Shown here piece after piece: positions 1-8,301 of a DNA stretch of 9,670 nt. The DNA lies in assembly GCA_003535955.1 (NCBI GenBank), contig DPZM01000198.1, positions 1 through 9,670 of the forward strand. The letters are read 5' to 3'. The notes under the pieces were generated by a model. It did not search any database and was not told where the DNA came from. It saw nothing but the letters and a program-made list of their open reading frames with translations. Within the stretch, counting starts at the first letter, position 1, and each line of letters begins with the position of its first letter. The translations under genes and the position numbers were made by a program. The DNA is from Lachnospiraceae bacterium. GTDB lineage: Bacteria; Bacillota; Clostridia; Lachnospirales; Lachnospiraceae.

Positions 1-3000
1 CAGAAAGAGCATGGAGAACAGGAAGGAAGGGGAGACCTATACCTTCTACGACGGACCGCCCACAGCCAACGGTAAGCCCCATATAGGCCACGTTCTTACC
101 CGTGTCATTAAGGATATGATACCAAGGTACCGTACCATGAAGGGTTACTATGTTCCCCGTAAGGCAGGATGGGATACCCACGGCCTTCCGGTCGAGCTTG
201 AGGTTGAGAAGAAGCTAGGCCTTGACGGTAAGGAACAGATAGAAGAATACGGGCTTGATCCCTTTATCAAGGAATGTAAGGAATCCGTATGGAAGTACAA
301 GGGAATGTGGGAGGACTTCTCGGGAACCGTAGGTTTCTGGGCCGATATGGATGACCCCTACGTTACCTATCATGATGATTTTATCGAGTCAGAATGGTGG
401 GCTCTTAAGCAGATATGGGATAAGGGCCTTCTCTACAAGGGCTTCAAGATCGTTCCCTACTGCCCCCGTTGCGGAACCCCTCTTTCATCACATGAGGTTG
501 CCCAGGGCTACAAGACACTTAAGGAGAGGACCGCGATCGTCAGGTTTAAGATAAAGGGAGAGGAGAATGCCTACTTCCTTGCATGGACCACAACACCCTG
601 GACCCTTGCCTCAAATATCGCCCTCTGTGTTAATCCCGATGAGACCTATGTAAGGGTCAAGGCAGCCGACGGTATGGTATATATATTGGCTCAGGCCCTT
701 GCGGACAGTGTGCTTGGTTCTATCGAGAGGGAAGAAGGAACACCCGCTTATGAGGTTATCGAGACCTATAAGGGTAAGGATCTTGAGTATAAGGAATACG
801 AACCCCTGTATCAGTGCGCTGCGGATGAGGCCGAGAAACAGCACAAGAAAGCCTTTTATATATATGTGGATGATTATGTAACGATGTCCGACGGTACCGG
901 TATCGTCCATATAGCCCCCGCCTTCGGTGAGGATGATGCAAGGGTAGGACGTAAATATGATGCACCCTTTGTACAGATGGTAGATGAGCAGGGTGTCATG
1001 AAGGATGTTACTCCCTTTGCCGGTATGAGATGCAAGCCTACCAAGGCAGAGCTTGAGGCAGGTGCCATTGACTGTGATAAGAACGTTCTTATAGAGCTAG
1101 ACAAGAGGGGACAGCTCTTCTCGGCTCCCAAGGTTGAGCATGACTATCCCCACTGCTGGAGGTGTGACACTCCCCTGCTTTACTATGCAAGAGAGTCATG
1201 GTTCATTAAGATGACTGCTGTAAGGGATGACCTTGTTGCCAACAATAAGACCGTTAACTGGATCCCACCCTCGATAGGTGAGGGGCGTTTCGGCAACTGG
1301 CTTGAGAACATCCAGGACTGGGGCGTATCACGTAACCGTTACTGGGGAACACCCCTTAATATCTGGGAGTGTCAGGACTGCGGCAAGCAGATATGTATAG
1401 GCTCCAGGGAAGAGCTTAAGAAGGCAAGCGGAAGGGATGATGCCCTTACGGTAGAGCTTCACAGGCCGTATATTGATGATTTTGCATGTACGTGTCCCGA
1501 CTGCGGTAAGGAAATGAAGAGGGTACCTGAGGTTATTGACTGCTGGTTTGATTCGGGTGCAATGCCCTTCGCCCAGCATCATTATCCATTCGAGAACAAA
1601 GAGCTCTTCGAGCAGCAGTTCCCGGCCCAGTTCATTTCAGAGGCTGTTGACCAGACCAGAGGCTGGTTCTACTCGCTTATGGCAGAATCGACCCTCCTCT
1701 TCAACAAGTCGCCCTATGAGAATGTAATAGTGCTTGGTCTTGTACTGGATGAGAACGGCGAGAAGATGAGTAAGAGCAAGGGTAATGCGGTGGATCCCTT
1801 CGATGCCCTTAAGACGATGGGTGCCGATGCGATAAGATGGTACTTCTACATTAATTCGGCTCCATGGCTTCCCAACCGCTTCCATGACAAGGCTGTTATG
1901 GAAGGACAGAGAAAGTTCATGGGCACGCTGTGGAATACCTATGCCTTCTTCGTTCTCTATGCTAATATAGATGATTTTGACGCAAGTAAGTATGAACTTG
2001 AATACGATAAGCTCCCGGTAATGGATAAGTGGATATTGAGTAAGTTAAATACCGTTGTCGGTGAAGTGGACGATAATCTCTTTAATTACAGGATACCTGA
2101 GGCTGCAAGGGCATTGTCGGAATTCGTAGATGACCTGAGTAACTGGTATGTGAGAAGGTGCCGTGAGCGTTTCTGGGCCAAGGGCATGGAGCAGGATAAG
2201 ATCAATGCCTATATGACCCTGTATACATCCCTTGTTACCATAGCCAAGGCAGCCGCTCCCATGATCCCCTTCATGACCGAGCAGATATATCAGAACCTTG
2301 TAAGAAGTGTGGATAAGTCGGCTCCCGAGAGCATACACCTGTGTGATTTTCCTGCTGTTAACAAGGCATTTATAGATGAAGAGCTTGAGAAGAACATGGA
2401 CGGTGTCCTTAAGACGGTCGTTATGGGACGCGCCTGCAGGAATGCATGCAGCATTAAGAACAGGCAGCCCATCGGCAAGATGCTGGTTAAGGCTCCCTTT
2501 GAACTGTCCGAGTTTTACAAGGAGATAATCGAGGATGAGCTTAATATAAAGTCAGTTGAATTTAAGGATGATGTGAGTGACTATACCTCTTATTCATTCA
2601 AGCCACAGCTTAAGACCTTAGGTCCCAAGTACGGCAAGCTTATCGGCGCCATTAAGCAGGCGCTTGCAGGACTTGACGGATCGGATGCCATGAGTAAGCT
2701 TAACAGTGAGGGCGAACTTAAGCTTGAAATAAACGGTGAAGAAGTTATCCTTGTTAAGGAAGATCTTCTTATCGAATCGGTCGAGAAGGACGGATTCGTA
2801 TCCGAGAACGATAACCAGATGACGGTGGTTCTTGATACCAACCTTACTTCCGAGCTTATCGAGGAAGGCTTTGTGCGTGAGCTTATAAGTAAGATCCAGA
2901 CCATGCGTAAGGAAGCTGGCTTCGAGGTTATGGACAAGATAATCGTATATGCTAAGGATAATGATAAGCTTAAGGGTATCATGGAGGGCAATAAAGCTGA

Positions 3001-3112
3001 TATAATAAGGGATGTAATGGCCGATGATATCAGATATGATACACTTAAAGGCTATGAGAAGGAATGGGATATAAACGGCGAAAAGGTAATACTGGCTGTT
3101 AAGAAGATCTGA
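1..3112 (+). CDS. ileS: Isoleucine--tRNA ligase, type 2 (5' end outside window)
   Basis: This enzyme charges tRNA-Ile with isoleucine in the cytoplasm and edits mischarged valine. The reading frame is open to the left edge (codons from base 2: R-K-S-M). The ATG at 11 is probably internal, because the family normally has about 30 more N-terminal residues; the true start is outside the window. Visible class Ia landmarks, in order: the HIGH signature at 80-91; GWDTHGLPVE; a CPRC zinc-ligand pair near 460; the threonine-rich editing motif TTTPWTL near 590; GTGIVHIAPAFGEDD of the editing pocket near 895; CWRC near 1155; two further Cys pairs near 1370-1510; and KMSKS at 1763-1777. The anticodon-binding and C-terminal regions follow to TGA at 3110. 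Length (over 1030 residues) and motif wording fit the eukaryote-like IleRS2 branch rather than the E. coli type. The frame is intact. glgP follows after 26 bases, so co-transcription is possible. Confidence 0.97.
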   Translation, partial: RKSMENRKEGETYTFYDGPPTANGKPHIGHVLTRVIKDMIPRYRTMKGYYVPRKAGWDTHGLPVELEVEKKLGLDGKEQIEEYGLDPFIKECKESVWKYKGMWEDFSGTVGFWADMDDPYVTYHDDFIESEWWALKQIWDKGLLYKGFKIVPYCPRCGTPLSSHEVAQGYKTLKERTAIVRFKIKGEENAYFLAWTTTPWTLASNIALCVNPDETYVRVKAADGMVYILAQALADSVLGSIEREEGTPAYEVIETYKGKDLEYKEYEPLYQCAADEAEKQHKKAFYIYVDDYVTMSDGTGIVHIAPAFGEDDARVGRKYDAPFVQMVDEQGVMKDVTPFAGMRCKPTKAELEAGAIDCDKNVLIELDKRGQLFSAPKVEHDYPHCWRCDTPLLYYARESWFIKMTAVRDDLVANNKTVNWIPPSIGEGRFGNWLENIQDWGVSRNRYWGTPLNIWECQDCGKQICIGSREELKKASGRDDALTVELHRPYIDDFACTCPDCGKEMKRVPEVIDCWFDSGAMPFAQHHYPFENKELFEQQFPAQFISEAVDQTRGWFYSLMAESTLLFNKSPYENVIVLGLVLDENGEKMSKSKGNAVDPFDALKTMGADAIRWYFYINSAPWLPNRFHDKAVMEGQRKFMGTLWNTYAFFVLYANIDDFDASKYELEYDKLPVMDKWILSKLNTVVGEVDDNLFNYRIPEAARALSEFVDDLSNWYVRRCRERFWAKGMEQDKINAYMTLYTSLVTIAKAAAPMIPFMTEQIYQNLVRSVDKSAPESIHLCDFPAVNKAFIDEELEKNMDGVLKTVVMGRACRNACSIKNRQPIGKMLVKAPFELSEFYKEIIEDELNIKSVEFKDDVSDYTSYSFKPQLKTLGPKYGKLIGAIKQALAGLDGSDAMSKLNSEGELKLEINGEEVILVKEDLLIESVEKDGFVSENDNQMTVVLDTNLTSELIEEGFVRELISKIQTMRKEAGFEVMDKIIVYAKDNDKLKGIMEGNKADIIRDVMADDIRYDTLKGYEKEWDINGEKVILAVKKI

Positions 3113-3130
3113 CAGTCAAGATTAAAGTAT

Positions 3131-3136
3131 AGGAGG
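3131..3136 (+). promoter_or_regulatory. Shine-Dalgarno of glgP, start-deciding
   Basis: A perfect AGGAGG lies only 2 bases before the ATG at 3139 but 8 bases before an in-frame TTG at 3145. Normal spacing is 5-9 bases, so the site favours TTG as the true start, giving a protein two residues shorter. Confidence 0.75.
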
Positions 3137-3138
3137 AT

Positions 3139-5613
3139 ATGGTTTTGGTAAAGAAGCAGCAACAGCAGTTTGACAAGGAAGCATTTAAGAAGGTAGTAAG
3201 CGATAACGTAAAGACGTTATATCGTAAGACGCTTAAGGAAGCTTCGGACCAGCAGATATTCCAGGCCGTATGCTATGCGGTAAAGGATACCATCATTGAC
3301 AACTGGATGGATACCCAGAAGGCATATGAGAAGAAGGATCCCAAGACAGTGTACTATCTGTCAATGGAATTCCTGATGGGCCGTGCCCTCGGAAACAGCC
3401 TTATAAACTTAAGGGAATATAAGGAAGTTGCCGAAGCGCTTGATGAGCTGGGGATCGATATTAACCTCGTTGAAGATCAGGAGAGGGATGCAGCGCTCGG
3501 TAACGGAGGTCTGGGCCGTCTTGCGGCATGCTTCCTTGATTCACTTGCTACACTTGGTTATTCTGCATACGGATGCGGAATCAGATACCGCTACGGTATG
3601 TTCAAGCAGGAAATAAGGGACGGATATCAGGTGGAGGTACCTGACAACTGGCTTAAGGACGGCAATCCCTTCGAGCTTCGTCGCCCCGAATATGCCAAGA
3701 TAGTCAAGTTCGGCGGATATGTTAAGGTTGACGTTGACGAATTCGGTGAGAGTCACTTCTCACAGGAGGGATACCAGTCGGTACAGGCTATTCCTTACGA
3801 TCTTCCCATAGTCGGCTATGGCAACAGGATAGTGAACACCTTAAGGATATGGGATGCCCAGCCTGTTGAGTGCTTCCAGCTTGACTCATTTGATAAGGGT
3901 GATTACAAGATGGCAGTTGAGCAGGAGAACCTGGCGAGAAATATATGTGAGGTACTCTATCCCAATGATAACCACTATGCAGGTAAGGAGCTTAGGCTTA
4001 AGCAGCAGTACTTCTTTATCTCAGCCAGCATTCAGGAGGCTGTCGAGAAGTACATGCGAAGCCATAGTGATATAAAGAAGCTGTATGAAAAGGTTGTATT
4101 CCAGCTTAATGATACCCATCCTACAGTAACTGTTGCCGAGCTTATGAGGATTCTCATGGACGAGTACGGACTCGGATGGGATGAGGCATGGGCCGTGACC
4201 ACCAAGACATGTGCCTATACCAACCATACGATAATGTCTGAGGCTCTGGAGAAATGGCCCATCGAGCTCTTCTCAAGGCTGCTTCCGAGAATATACCAGA
4301 TAGTTGAGGAGATAAACAGAAGGTTTATAGAACAGATAAGGGCCAAGTATCCGGGCAATGAGGATAAGGTCCGCAAGATGGCCATTATTTATGATGGTCA
4401 GGTTAAGATGGCTCATCTTGCCATATGTGCAGGCTTCTCGGTTAACGGTGTTGCAAGGCTTCATACCGAGATCCTTAAGAATCAGGAGCTTAAGGACTTC
4501 TATGAGATGATGCCCGAGAAGTTCAACAATAAGACAAACGGAATAACCCAGAGGCGTTTCCTCTTACACGGCAATCCGCTGCTTGCAGACTGGGTTACCA
4601 GCAGGGTGGGAGATGACTGGATCACGAACCTTCCCAAGATAAACAAGCTTAAGGTATTTGCCGATGATGCCAAGGCCCAACAGGAATTCATGAACATCAA
4701 GTACCAGAACAAGGTCCGTCTGGCCAAGTATATACTTGAGAATAACGGCATTGAAGTTGATCCGAGATCTATCTTTGATGTTCAGGTAAAGAGGCTTCAT
4801 GAATACAAGAGGCAGCTCCTTAACATCCTTCATATAATGTATCTCTACAATGAGCTTAAGGAGCATCCGGAGATGGACTTCTACCCGAGGACCTTTATCT
4901 TCGGTGCCAAGGCGGCAGCAGGCTATCGCACGGCCAAGCTTACCATCAAGCTTATAAATACGGTTGCGGATGTTGTAAACAACGATCCTTCCATAAACGG
5001 TAAGATAAAGATCGTATTCATAGAGGATTACAGGGTATCGAATGCGGAGTGGATATTCGCGGCGGCCGATGTGTCCGAGCAGATATCAACTGCAAGTAAG
5101 GAAGCATCCGGTACCGGTAACATGAAGTTCATGCTTAACGGTGCGGTAACCCTCGGAACAATGGACGGAGCCAATGTCGAGATAGTGGAAGAGGTGGGTA
5201 AGGATAACGCATTTATCTTCGGACTGTCATCGGAAGAGGTTATAAACTATGAGAACAGGGGCGGATACAATCCCCAGGAGATATTCAATAACGATCCTGA
5301 TATCCGTAAGGTTCTTATGCAGCTTATAAACGGATATTACTGTCCGAATGATCCGGAGATGTTCAGAGACCTCTACAACTCACTCCTTAATACCCAGGTA
5401 TCATCCAGGGCAGACACCTACTTCATCCTTAAGGACTTCAAGTCCTATGCAGAGGCTCAGAAGAAGGTAGAGGAAGCCTACAGGGATGAGAAGAGATGGG
5501 CCAAGATGGCAATACTTAATACGGCCTGCTCAGGCAAGTTCACATCCGACCGAACCATTCAGGAGTATGTGGATGAGATATGGCATCTTGATAAGGTGAC
5601 ACTCAGGAAATAA
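3139..5613 (+). CDS. glgP: Glycogen/alpha-glucan phosphorylase
   Basis: This PLP enzyme (GT35) releases glucose-1-phosphate from the non-reducing ends of glycogen or maltodextrin in the cytoplasm. The 824 residues are full length for the bacterial family. Visible motifs: VYYLSMEFLMGRALGN near residue 72; the glycine-rich GNGGLGRLAACFLDS at about 121-135; QLNDTHPTV in the middle; KRLHEYKRQ at 551-559; and the PLP-lysine motif EASGTGNMKF with K663 as the Schiff-base lysine. No signal peptide or membrane segment is visible. Substrate preference (glycogen, starch or maltodextrin) cannot be read from the sequence. The annotated ATG is very close to the AGGAGG; TTG at 3145 is a credible alternative. 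No promoter is evident in the 26-base gap after ileS. No other glycogen genes are in the window, so this is not a classic glg operon. Confidence 0.97.
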   Translation: MVLVKKQQQQFDKEAFKKVVSDNVKTLYRKTLKEASDQQIFQAVCYAVKDTIIDNWMDTQKAYEKKDPKTVYYLSMEFLMGRALGNSLINLREYKEVAEALDELGIDINLVEDQERDAALGNGGLGRLAACFLDSLATLGYSAYGCGIRYRYGMFKQEIRDGYQVEVPDNWLKDGNPFELRRPEYAKIVKFGGYVKVDVDEFGESHFSQEGYQSVQAIPYDLPIVGYGNRIVNTLRIWDAQPVECFQLDSFDKGDYKMAVEQENLARNICEVLYPNDNHYAGKELRLKQQYFFISASIQEAVEKYMRSHSDIKKLYEKVVFQLNDTHPTVTVAELMRILMDEYGLGWDEAWAVTTKTCAYTNHTIMSEALEKWPIELFSRLLPRIYQIVEEINRRFIEQIRAKYPGNEDKVRKMAIIYDGQVKMAHLAICAGFSVNGVARLHTEILKNQELKDFYEMMPEKFNNKTNGITQRRFLLHGNPLLADWVTSRVGDDWITNLPKINKLKVFADDAKAQQEFMNIKYQNKVRLAKYILENNGIEVDPRSIFDVQVKRLHEYKRQLLNILHIMYLYNELKEHPEMDFYPRTFIFGAKAAAGYRTAKLTIKLINTVADVVNNDPSINGKIKIVFIEDYRVSNAEWIFAAADVSEQISTASKEASGTGNMKFMLNGAVTLGTMDGANVEIVEEVGKDNAFIFGLSSEEVINYENRGGYNPQEIFNNDPDIRKVLMQLINGYYCPNDPEMFRDLYNSLLNTQVSSRADTYFILKDFKSYAEAQKKVEEAYRDEKRWAKMAILNTACSGKFTSDRTIQEYVDEIWHLDKVTLRK

Positions 5614-5625
5614 TAAACAGATATT

Positions 5626-5661
5626 AAACAGGCGACAGAGGCTTTCCCCTGCCGCCTGTTT
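5626..5661 (+). terminator. Likely bidirectional terminator hairpin after glgP
   Basis: AAACAGGCG (5626-5634) pairs perfectly with CGCCTGTTT (5653-5661). Inside it, CAG/CTG and GG/CC pair across two A-C mismatches, leaving a CTTT loop. It begins 12 bases after the glgP stop. The run of T after the stem is short (TTT), so it is a weak-tailed intrinsic terminator. On the - strand the two mismatches become G-U wobbles, so the same element could stop transcription from the convergent kinase gene. Confidence 0.7.
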
Positions 5662-5691
5662 ATCATAAACCGGAATAGGGTAGTATCTTCA

Positions 5692-5707
5692 TTGTTTTTA
5701 AAAACAA
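5692..5707. repeat. 16-base perfect palindrome in convergent intergenic gap
   Basis: TTGTTTTT is followed directly by its reverse complement AAAAACAA. With no loop it would form only a poor RNA hairpin. It could be a secondary termination signal, since a T-run or A-run is present in either direction, or a chance feature of AT-rich DNA. The rest of the 290-base gap (5614-5903) shows no gene: short ORFs on both strands lack ribosome sites or stop within 20 codons. Confidence 0.45.
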
Positions 5708-5903
5708 CGGATAATCCGAGTACACGTACAAATCATCATTCTGCTTACCCATTGTTCAAGTTTCCTCTGATAACTATTGATGTTGATTAACACAGTGATC
5801 TATTTTTCATGTATGATACCATAACATTCACCTGAGGAGACACCAACTCCGCGATACATTTTCGGTAACCATGCGAAATCAGCATAAATCAAGGCATCCT
5901 CGG

Positions 5904-7253
5904 CTATTTACCATCATTATCTTTATCCTCAGTCTTACCTATCGGTATCATCACATCCGAGCAGAATTCATTACCCTCATGGTAGATTCTTGCCATGCCG
6001 CCGTATTTTGCGGCAGTGGATGCGATGGATTTAAGGCCGAGACCGCTTCCACCGCTTCTTGTGGATAAATACTGCCCGTCCTTCATACGGGGATTCCCAT
6101 CAAAAGAATTGGTGCATACGATGATGAGATTGCTGCCCCCCTTAATGCGGACGGCAAGATCTATGAAGCGGTCAGGTTCAGGAACATTACCGCAGGCGAG
6201 GATGGCATTTTCAAGGATATTCCCAAGGAGACTGCATAGCTCCACATCCGGTATGCCGGGTTTCTTTGGGATATCAATTTCCAGATCTATGGCAATTTTC
6301 GTATTTTCAGCAAGATGCGCATAGTGATTAAGGACAGCATTGACCGGGACATTCCTGCAGAAGCTCATGGTATCTCTTTCCGGCTGCAGGGATTTATACT
6401 GGTTAAGGTAATCCCTTATGGCTCGCAGATCGCCCTTTACAGACAGGTCGTCAAGAGCAGCTATGGTATGCTTAAAATCATGGCGAGCCCTTGCACTCTC
6501 GTCAATGTAGCGCATCTGGGCCTGATAGAAGCTCTCCTGGATCTCAAGCATACGGTTTCTCTCCTCCATGGCAGCCTTTTCCATCATGTCTGAAACGATA
6601 TAGTAGAAGAGTACGCATAGCAGGCACAGCAATGTAAAGAACAGGATGAGAGTACCCCAGTACGCTATCTGCATCAGGTTTACATGAAGCGTCTCATATT
6701 TTCTCGGAGAGATGAGCAGATTAAATACAAGAAATATTCCCCATACAGGGACTGATGCTATGTACACCCTTGGAACATCTAGACCGTCTATGATCCGGGG
6801 TGCCCTGCGGGATACGGGGCGGTATACAAGAACTGTAAATATGGTTGCGATCACGGCCTGAAATACGGCAGCCTGAAGGCTAAATTCATTGAGGACACCG
6901 TGGGGATGGATCTTAGCATCAAAGCCGTTTGCGATATTTACAATAAAGCTCATGAATGCAAAGACAAGTACAGCAACTGATAAAGCCTTGTAAACCGGTG
7001 TCTTGACACATTTTACATAAATGATAAAGGAAGGAATGATGATTATGGGTATAAGGGCATTGCGGGGAATCATAAACAGGGACTTGAGCACTGCCACAAC
7101 AAGGGAAGCTGACAGGAGAGTGCTTACAACGAGAAAGCGGGTTTTCCGGCTGTCGAATCTTAGTTGATTCTTCATTGGCGCAAAGCTTAGAACAGCCGAA
7201 GGGAAGATGAGATACCAGGTGATAAGTGATGTAAAAAATGCTGTTACATTCAT
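5904..7253 (-). CDS. GHKL sensor histidine kinase, AgrC-like
   Basis: This is a membrane sensor kinase that would phosphorylate the LytTR regulator encoded just upstream. In 449 residues there are about seven hydrophobic segments (near 4-24, 38-60, 64-82, 88-108, 125-145, 163-183 and 196-220). A linker follows, then the H-box RHDFKH with H258 as likely phospho-site. The ATPase has an N-box LLGNILENA (N345, N349) and a G-box SGGSGLGLKS at 400-409, typical of the HATPase_c_5 family found in AgrC and ComD kinases. Its ATG overlaps the regulator's TGA (ATGA), and an AGGAGG at 7262-7267 sits 8 bases upstream, so translation is coupled. AgrC-type kinases often sense peptides, but no agrB/agrD-like gene is visible here, so the ligand is unknown. 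The residue numbering is from the ATG at 7253. Confidence 0.9.
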   Translation of the reverse strand: MNVTAFFTSLITWYLIFPSAVLSFAPMKNQLRFDSRKTRFLVVSTLLSASLVVAVLKSLFMIPRNALIPIIIIPSFIIYVKCVKTPVYKALSVAVLVFAFMSFIVNIANGFDAKIHPHGVLNEFSLQAAVFQAVIATIFTVLVYRPVSRRAPRIIDGLDVPRVYIASVPVWGIFLVFNLLISPRKYETLHVNLMQIAYWGTLILFFTLLCLLCVLFYYIVSDMMEKAAMEERNRMLEIQESFYQAQMRYIDESARARHDFKHTIAALDDLSVKGDLRAIRDYLNQYKSLQPERDTMSFCRNVPVNAVLNHYAHLAENTKIAIDLEIDIPKKPGIPDVELCSLLGNILENAILACGNVPEPDRFIDLAVRIKGGSNLIIVCTNSFDGNPRMKDGQYLSTRSGGSGLGLKSIASTAAKYGGMARIYHEGNEFCSDVMIPIGKTEDKDNDGK

Positions 7254-8005
7254 TTGCCCTTCCTCCTCATCTTTCTTTCATTTCTCAGGCTGTCAAGTTC
7301 ATAGTTCTGCCATATATTCCTGAAATCCCCTGATATATTCGATGCAATGGGGAATCTCTCCCCATCCTCTAAAATACAGATATTCCCCTCGACACCACTT
7401 ACAAAGTCCATGTTTACCATGACACCCCGGGTGATGGTAATAAACCGCTTATCCTTTGACAATTCCTCCTGTATCCCTGCGAACGGAAGTCTTGTCTTAT
7501 ACGGCTTACCCGGTGCCTGCATGATCTCCAGATAATTCCTTTCCGCCGTTCGGATGTACATGATATCGGGGCAGCAAATTGCGTAGTCCTGTCTGTCACT
7601 TGTAAAGGTAAGTCGGGGAGTTGCGTCATACTCGGTCTTTTTCATAAGGACATCATCCATTACCTTGAAGATACGAGTCTTTTCGGCAGGCTTTTCGATG
7701 TAGTCATAGGCATGGATGGAGAGGGCATCCCCCATAAAGCCGTCGCTGGAGGTAAGGAAGATGATGATAGCGTGGCGGTCAGTCTCAAGGATCTTTCTTG
7801 CGGCATCCACGCCCGTCATCCCTGACATAAAGATATCCATAAAAACAGCGGTATAGGCAAGGGGCCTGTACCTTTTTATAAAATCCTCCGCACTGTGAAA
7901 GGCATTAACCGTAATTTCCAAATTTGCCATGAGGGAATATTCTTTTATCACCGATTGAAAGGAGTCGATCTCCTGCTGCTCATCATCTACGATCGCTATT
8001 TTCAT
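7250..8005 (-). CDS. LytTR-family response regulator
   Basis: This is a DNA-binding response regulator of the LytR/AlgR (AgrA, ComE) type, 251 residues. The receiver domain (1-120) has the acidic pair D7-D8, phosphoacceptor D57 in VFMDIFMSGMTG, T85 in FLTSS and K105 in EKPAEK, so it is intact. Residues about 131-240 form a LytTR domain, with the typical IMYIRTAERNYLEI and FITITRGVMVNMDFV segments. The ribosome site AGGTG (8013-8017) lies 7 bases before the ATG. The partner kinase overlaps by 4 bases downstream. The toxin gene ends 33 bases upstream with no visible terminator. A LytTR-type direct repeat at 8692-8721 is the obvious candidate binding site. No such site was seen in front of this gene, so direct autoregulation is not indicated. 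Confidence 0.92.
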   Translation of the reverse strand: MKIAIVDDEQQEIDSFQSVIKEYSLMANLEITVNAFHSAEDFIKRYRPLAYTAVFMDIFMSGMTGVDAARKILETDRHAIIIFLTSSDGFMGDALSIHAYDYIEKPAEKTRIFKVMDDVLMKKTEYDATPRLTFTSDRQDYAICCPDIMYIRTAERNYLEIMQAPGKPYKTRLPFAGIQEELSKDKRFITITRGVMVNMDFVSGVEGNICILEDGERFPIASNISGDFRNIWQNYELDSLRNERKMRRKGK

Positions 8006-8038
8006 GCTAATACACCTGTGTAGTTTTCCTTTTATTCA

Positions 8039-8299
8039 TTAATCATCATAATGTCCTCTGCAGGAGACTATATAAAGGATAGCGTTCTCTTCATAATAGA
8101 CAATGCGGTTTTCTTCATCAATGCGGCGGCTCCACATGCCACTCAGGTTTCCTTTTAGTGGCTCCGGCTTTCCGATACCTTCAAATGGGCTGCGCTTGAT
8201 ATCTTTGATCAGGGCATTGATGCGTTTAAGTGTCTTTCTGTCCTGTGTCTGCCAATAAATATAATCATCCCAGGCACGATCTTCCCATAAAGATCTCAT
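8039..8299 (-). CDS. yoeB: Type II toxin, YoeB/Txe-family mRNA interferase
   Basis: This is a ribosome-dependent endoribonuclease that cleaves mRNA during translation and is held inactive by the neighbouring antitoxin. The 86-residue protein closely follows E. coli YoeB as recalled: WDDYIYWQTQD, LIKDIKRSPFEGIGKPEPLKG, NLSGMWSRRI, and a C-terminal CRGHY. The known YoeB catalytic residues fall at the same numbers here: E46, R65, H83 and Y84, with two extra aspartates at the end. All are present, so the toxin should be active. The start lies 2 bases after the antitoxin stop, with GAGGAC (8305-8310) inside the antitoxin end as ribosome site, so the two are co-translated. Confidence 0.93.
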   Translation of the reverse strand: MRSLWEDRAWDDYIYWQTQDRKTLKRINALIKDIKRSPFEGIGKPEPLKGNLSGMWSRRIDEENRIVYYEENAILYIVSCRGHYDD

Positions 8300-8301
8300 T
8301 A

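Noticed and set aside
2590..2991. 133-codon - strand ORF
   Set aside because: Low-complexity Ser/Leu shadow of the well-supported ileS frame.
5800..5859. Short - strand peptide (18-19 residues, one Cys) downstream of the kinase as a possible signal peptide
   Set aside because: It lacks a ribosome site, the amphipathic N-terminus and the acidic tail expected of AgrD-like precursors, and no AgrB is present.
5871..6068. 65-codon + strand ORF after a GAGGAGA sequence
   Set aside because: Most of it is antisense to the 3' end of the histidine kinase gene. The purine-rich site is about 35 bases from the ATG, too far for initiation.
8011..8022. TACAC-CT-GTGTA inverted repeat over the ribosome site of the response regulator
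   Set aside because: Five-base arms with a 2-base loop are too small for a stable RNA hairpin and common by chance. There is no T-run, so it is not a terminator.
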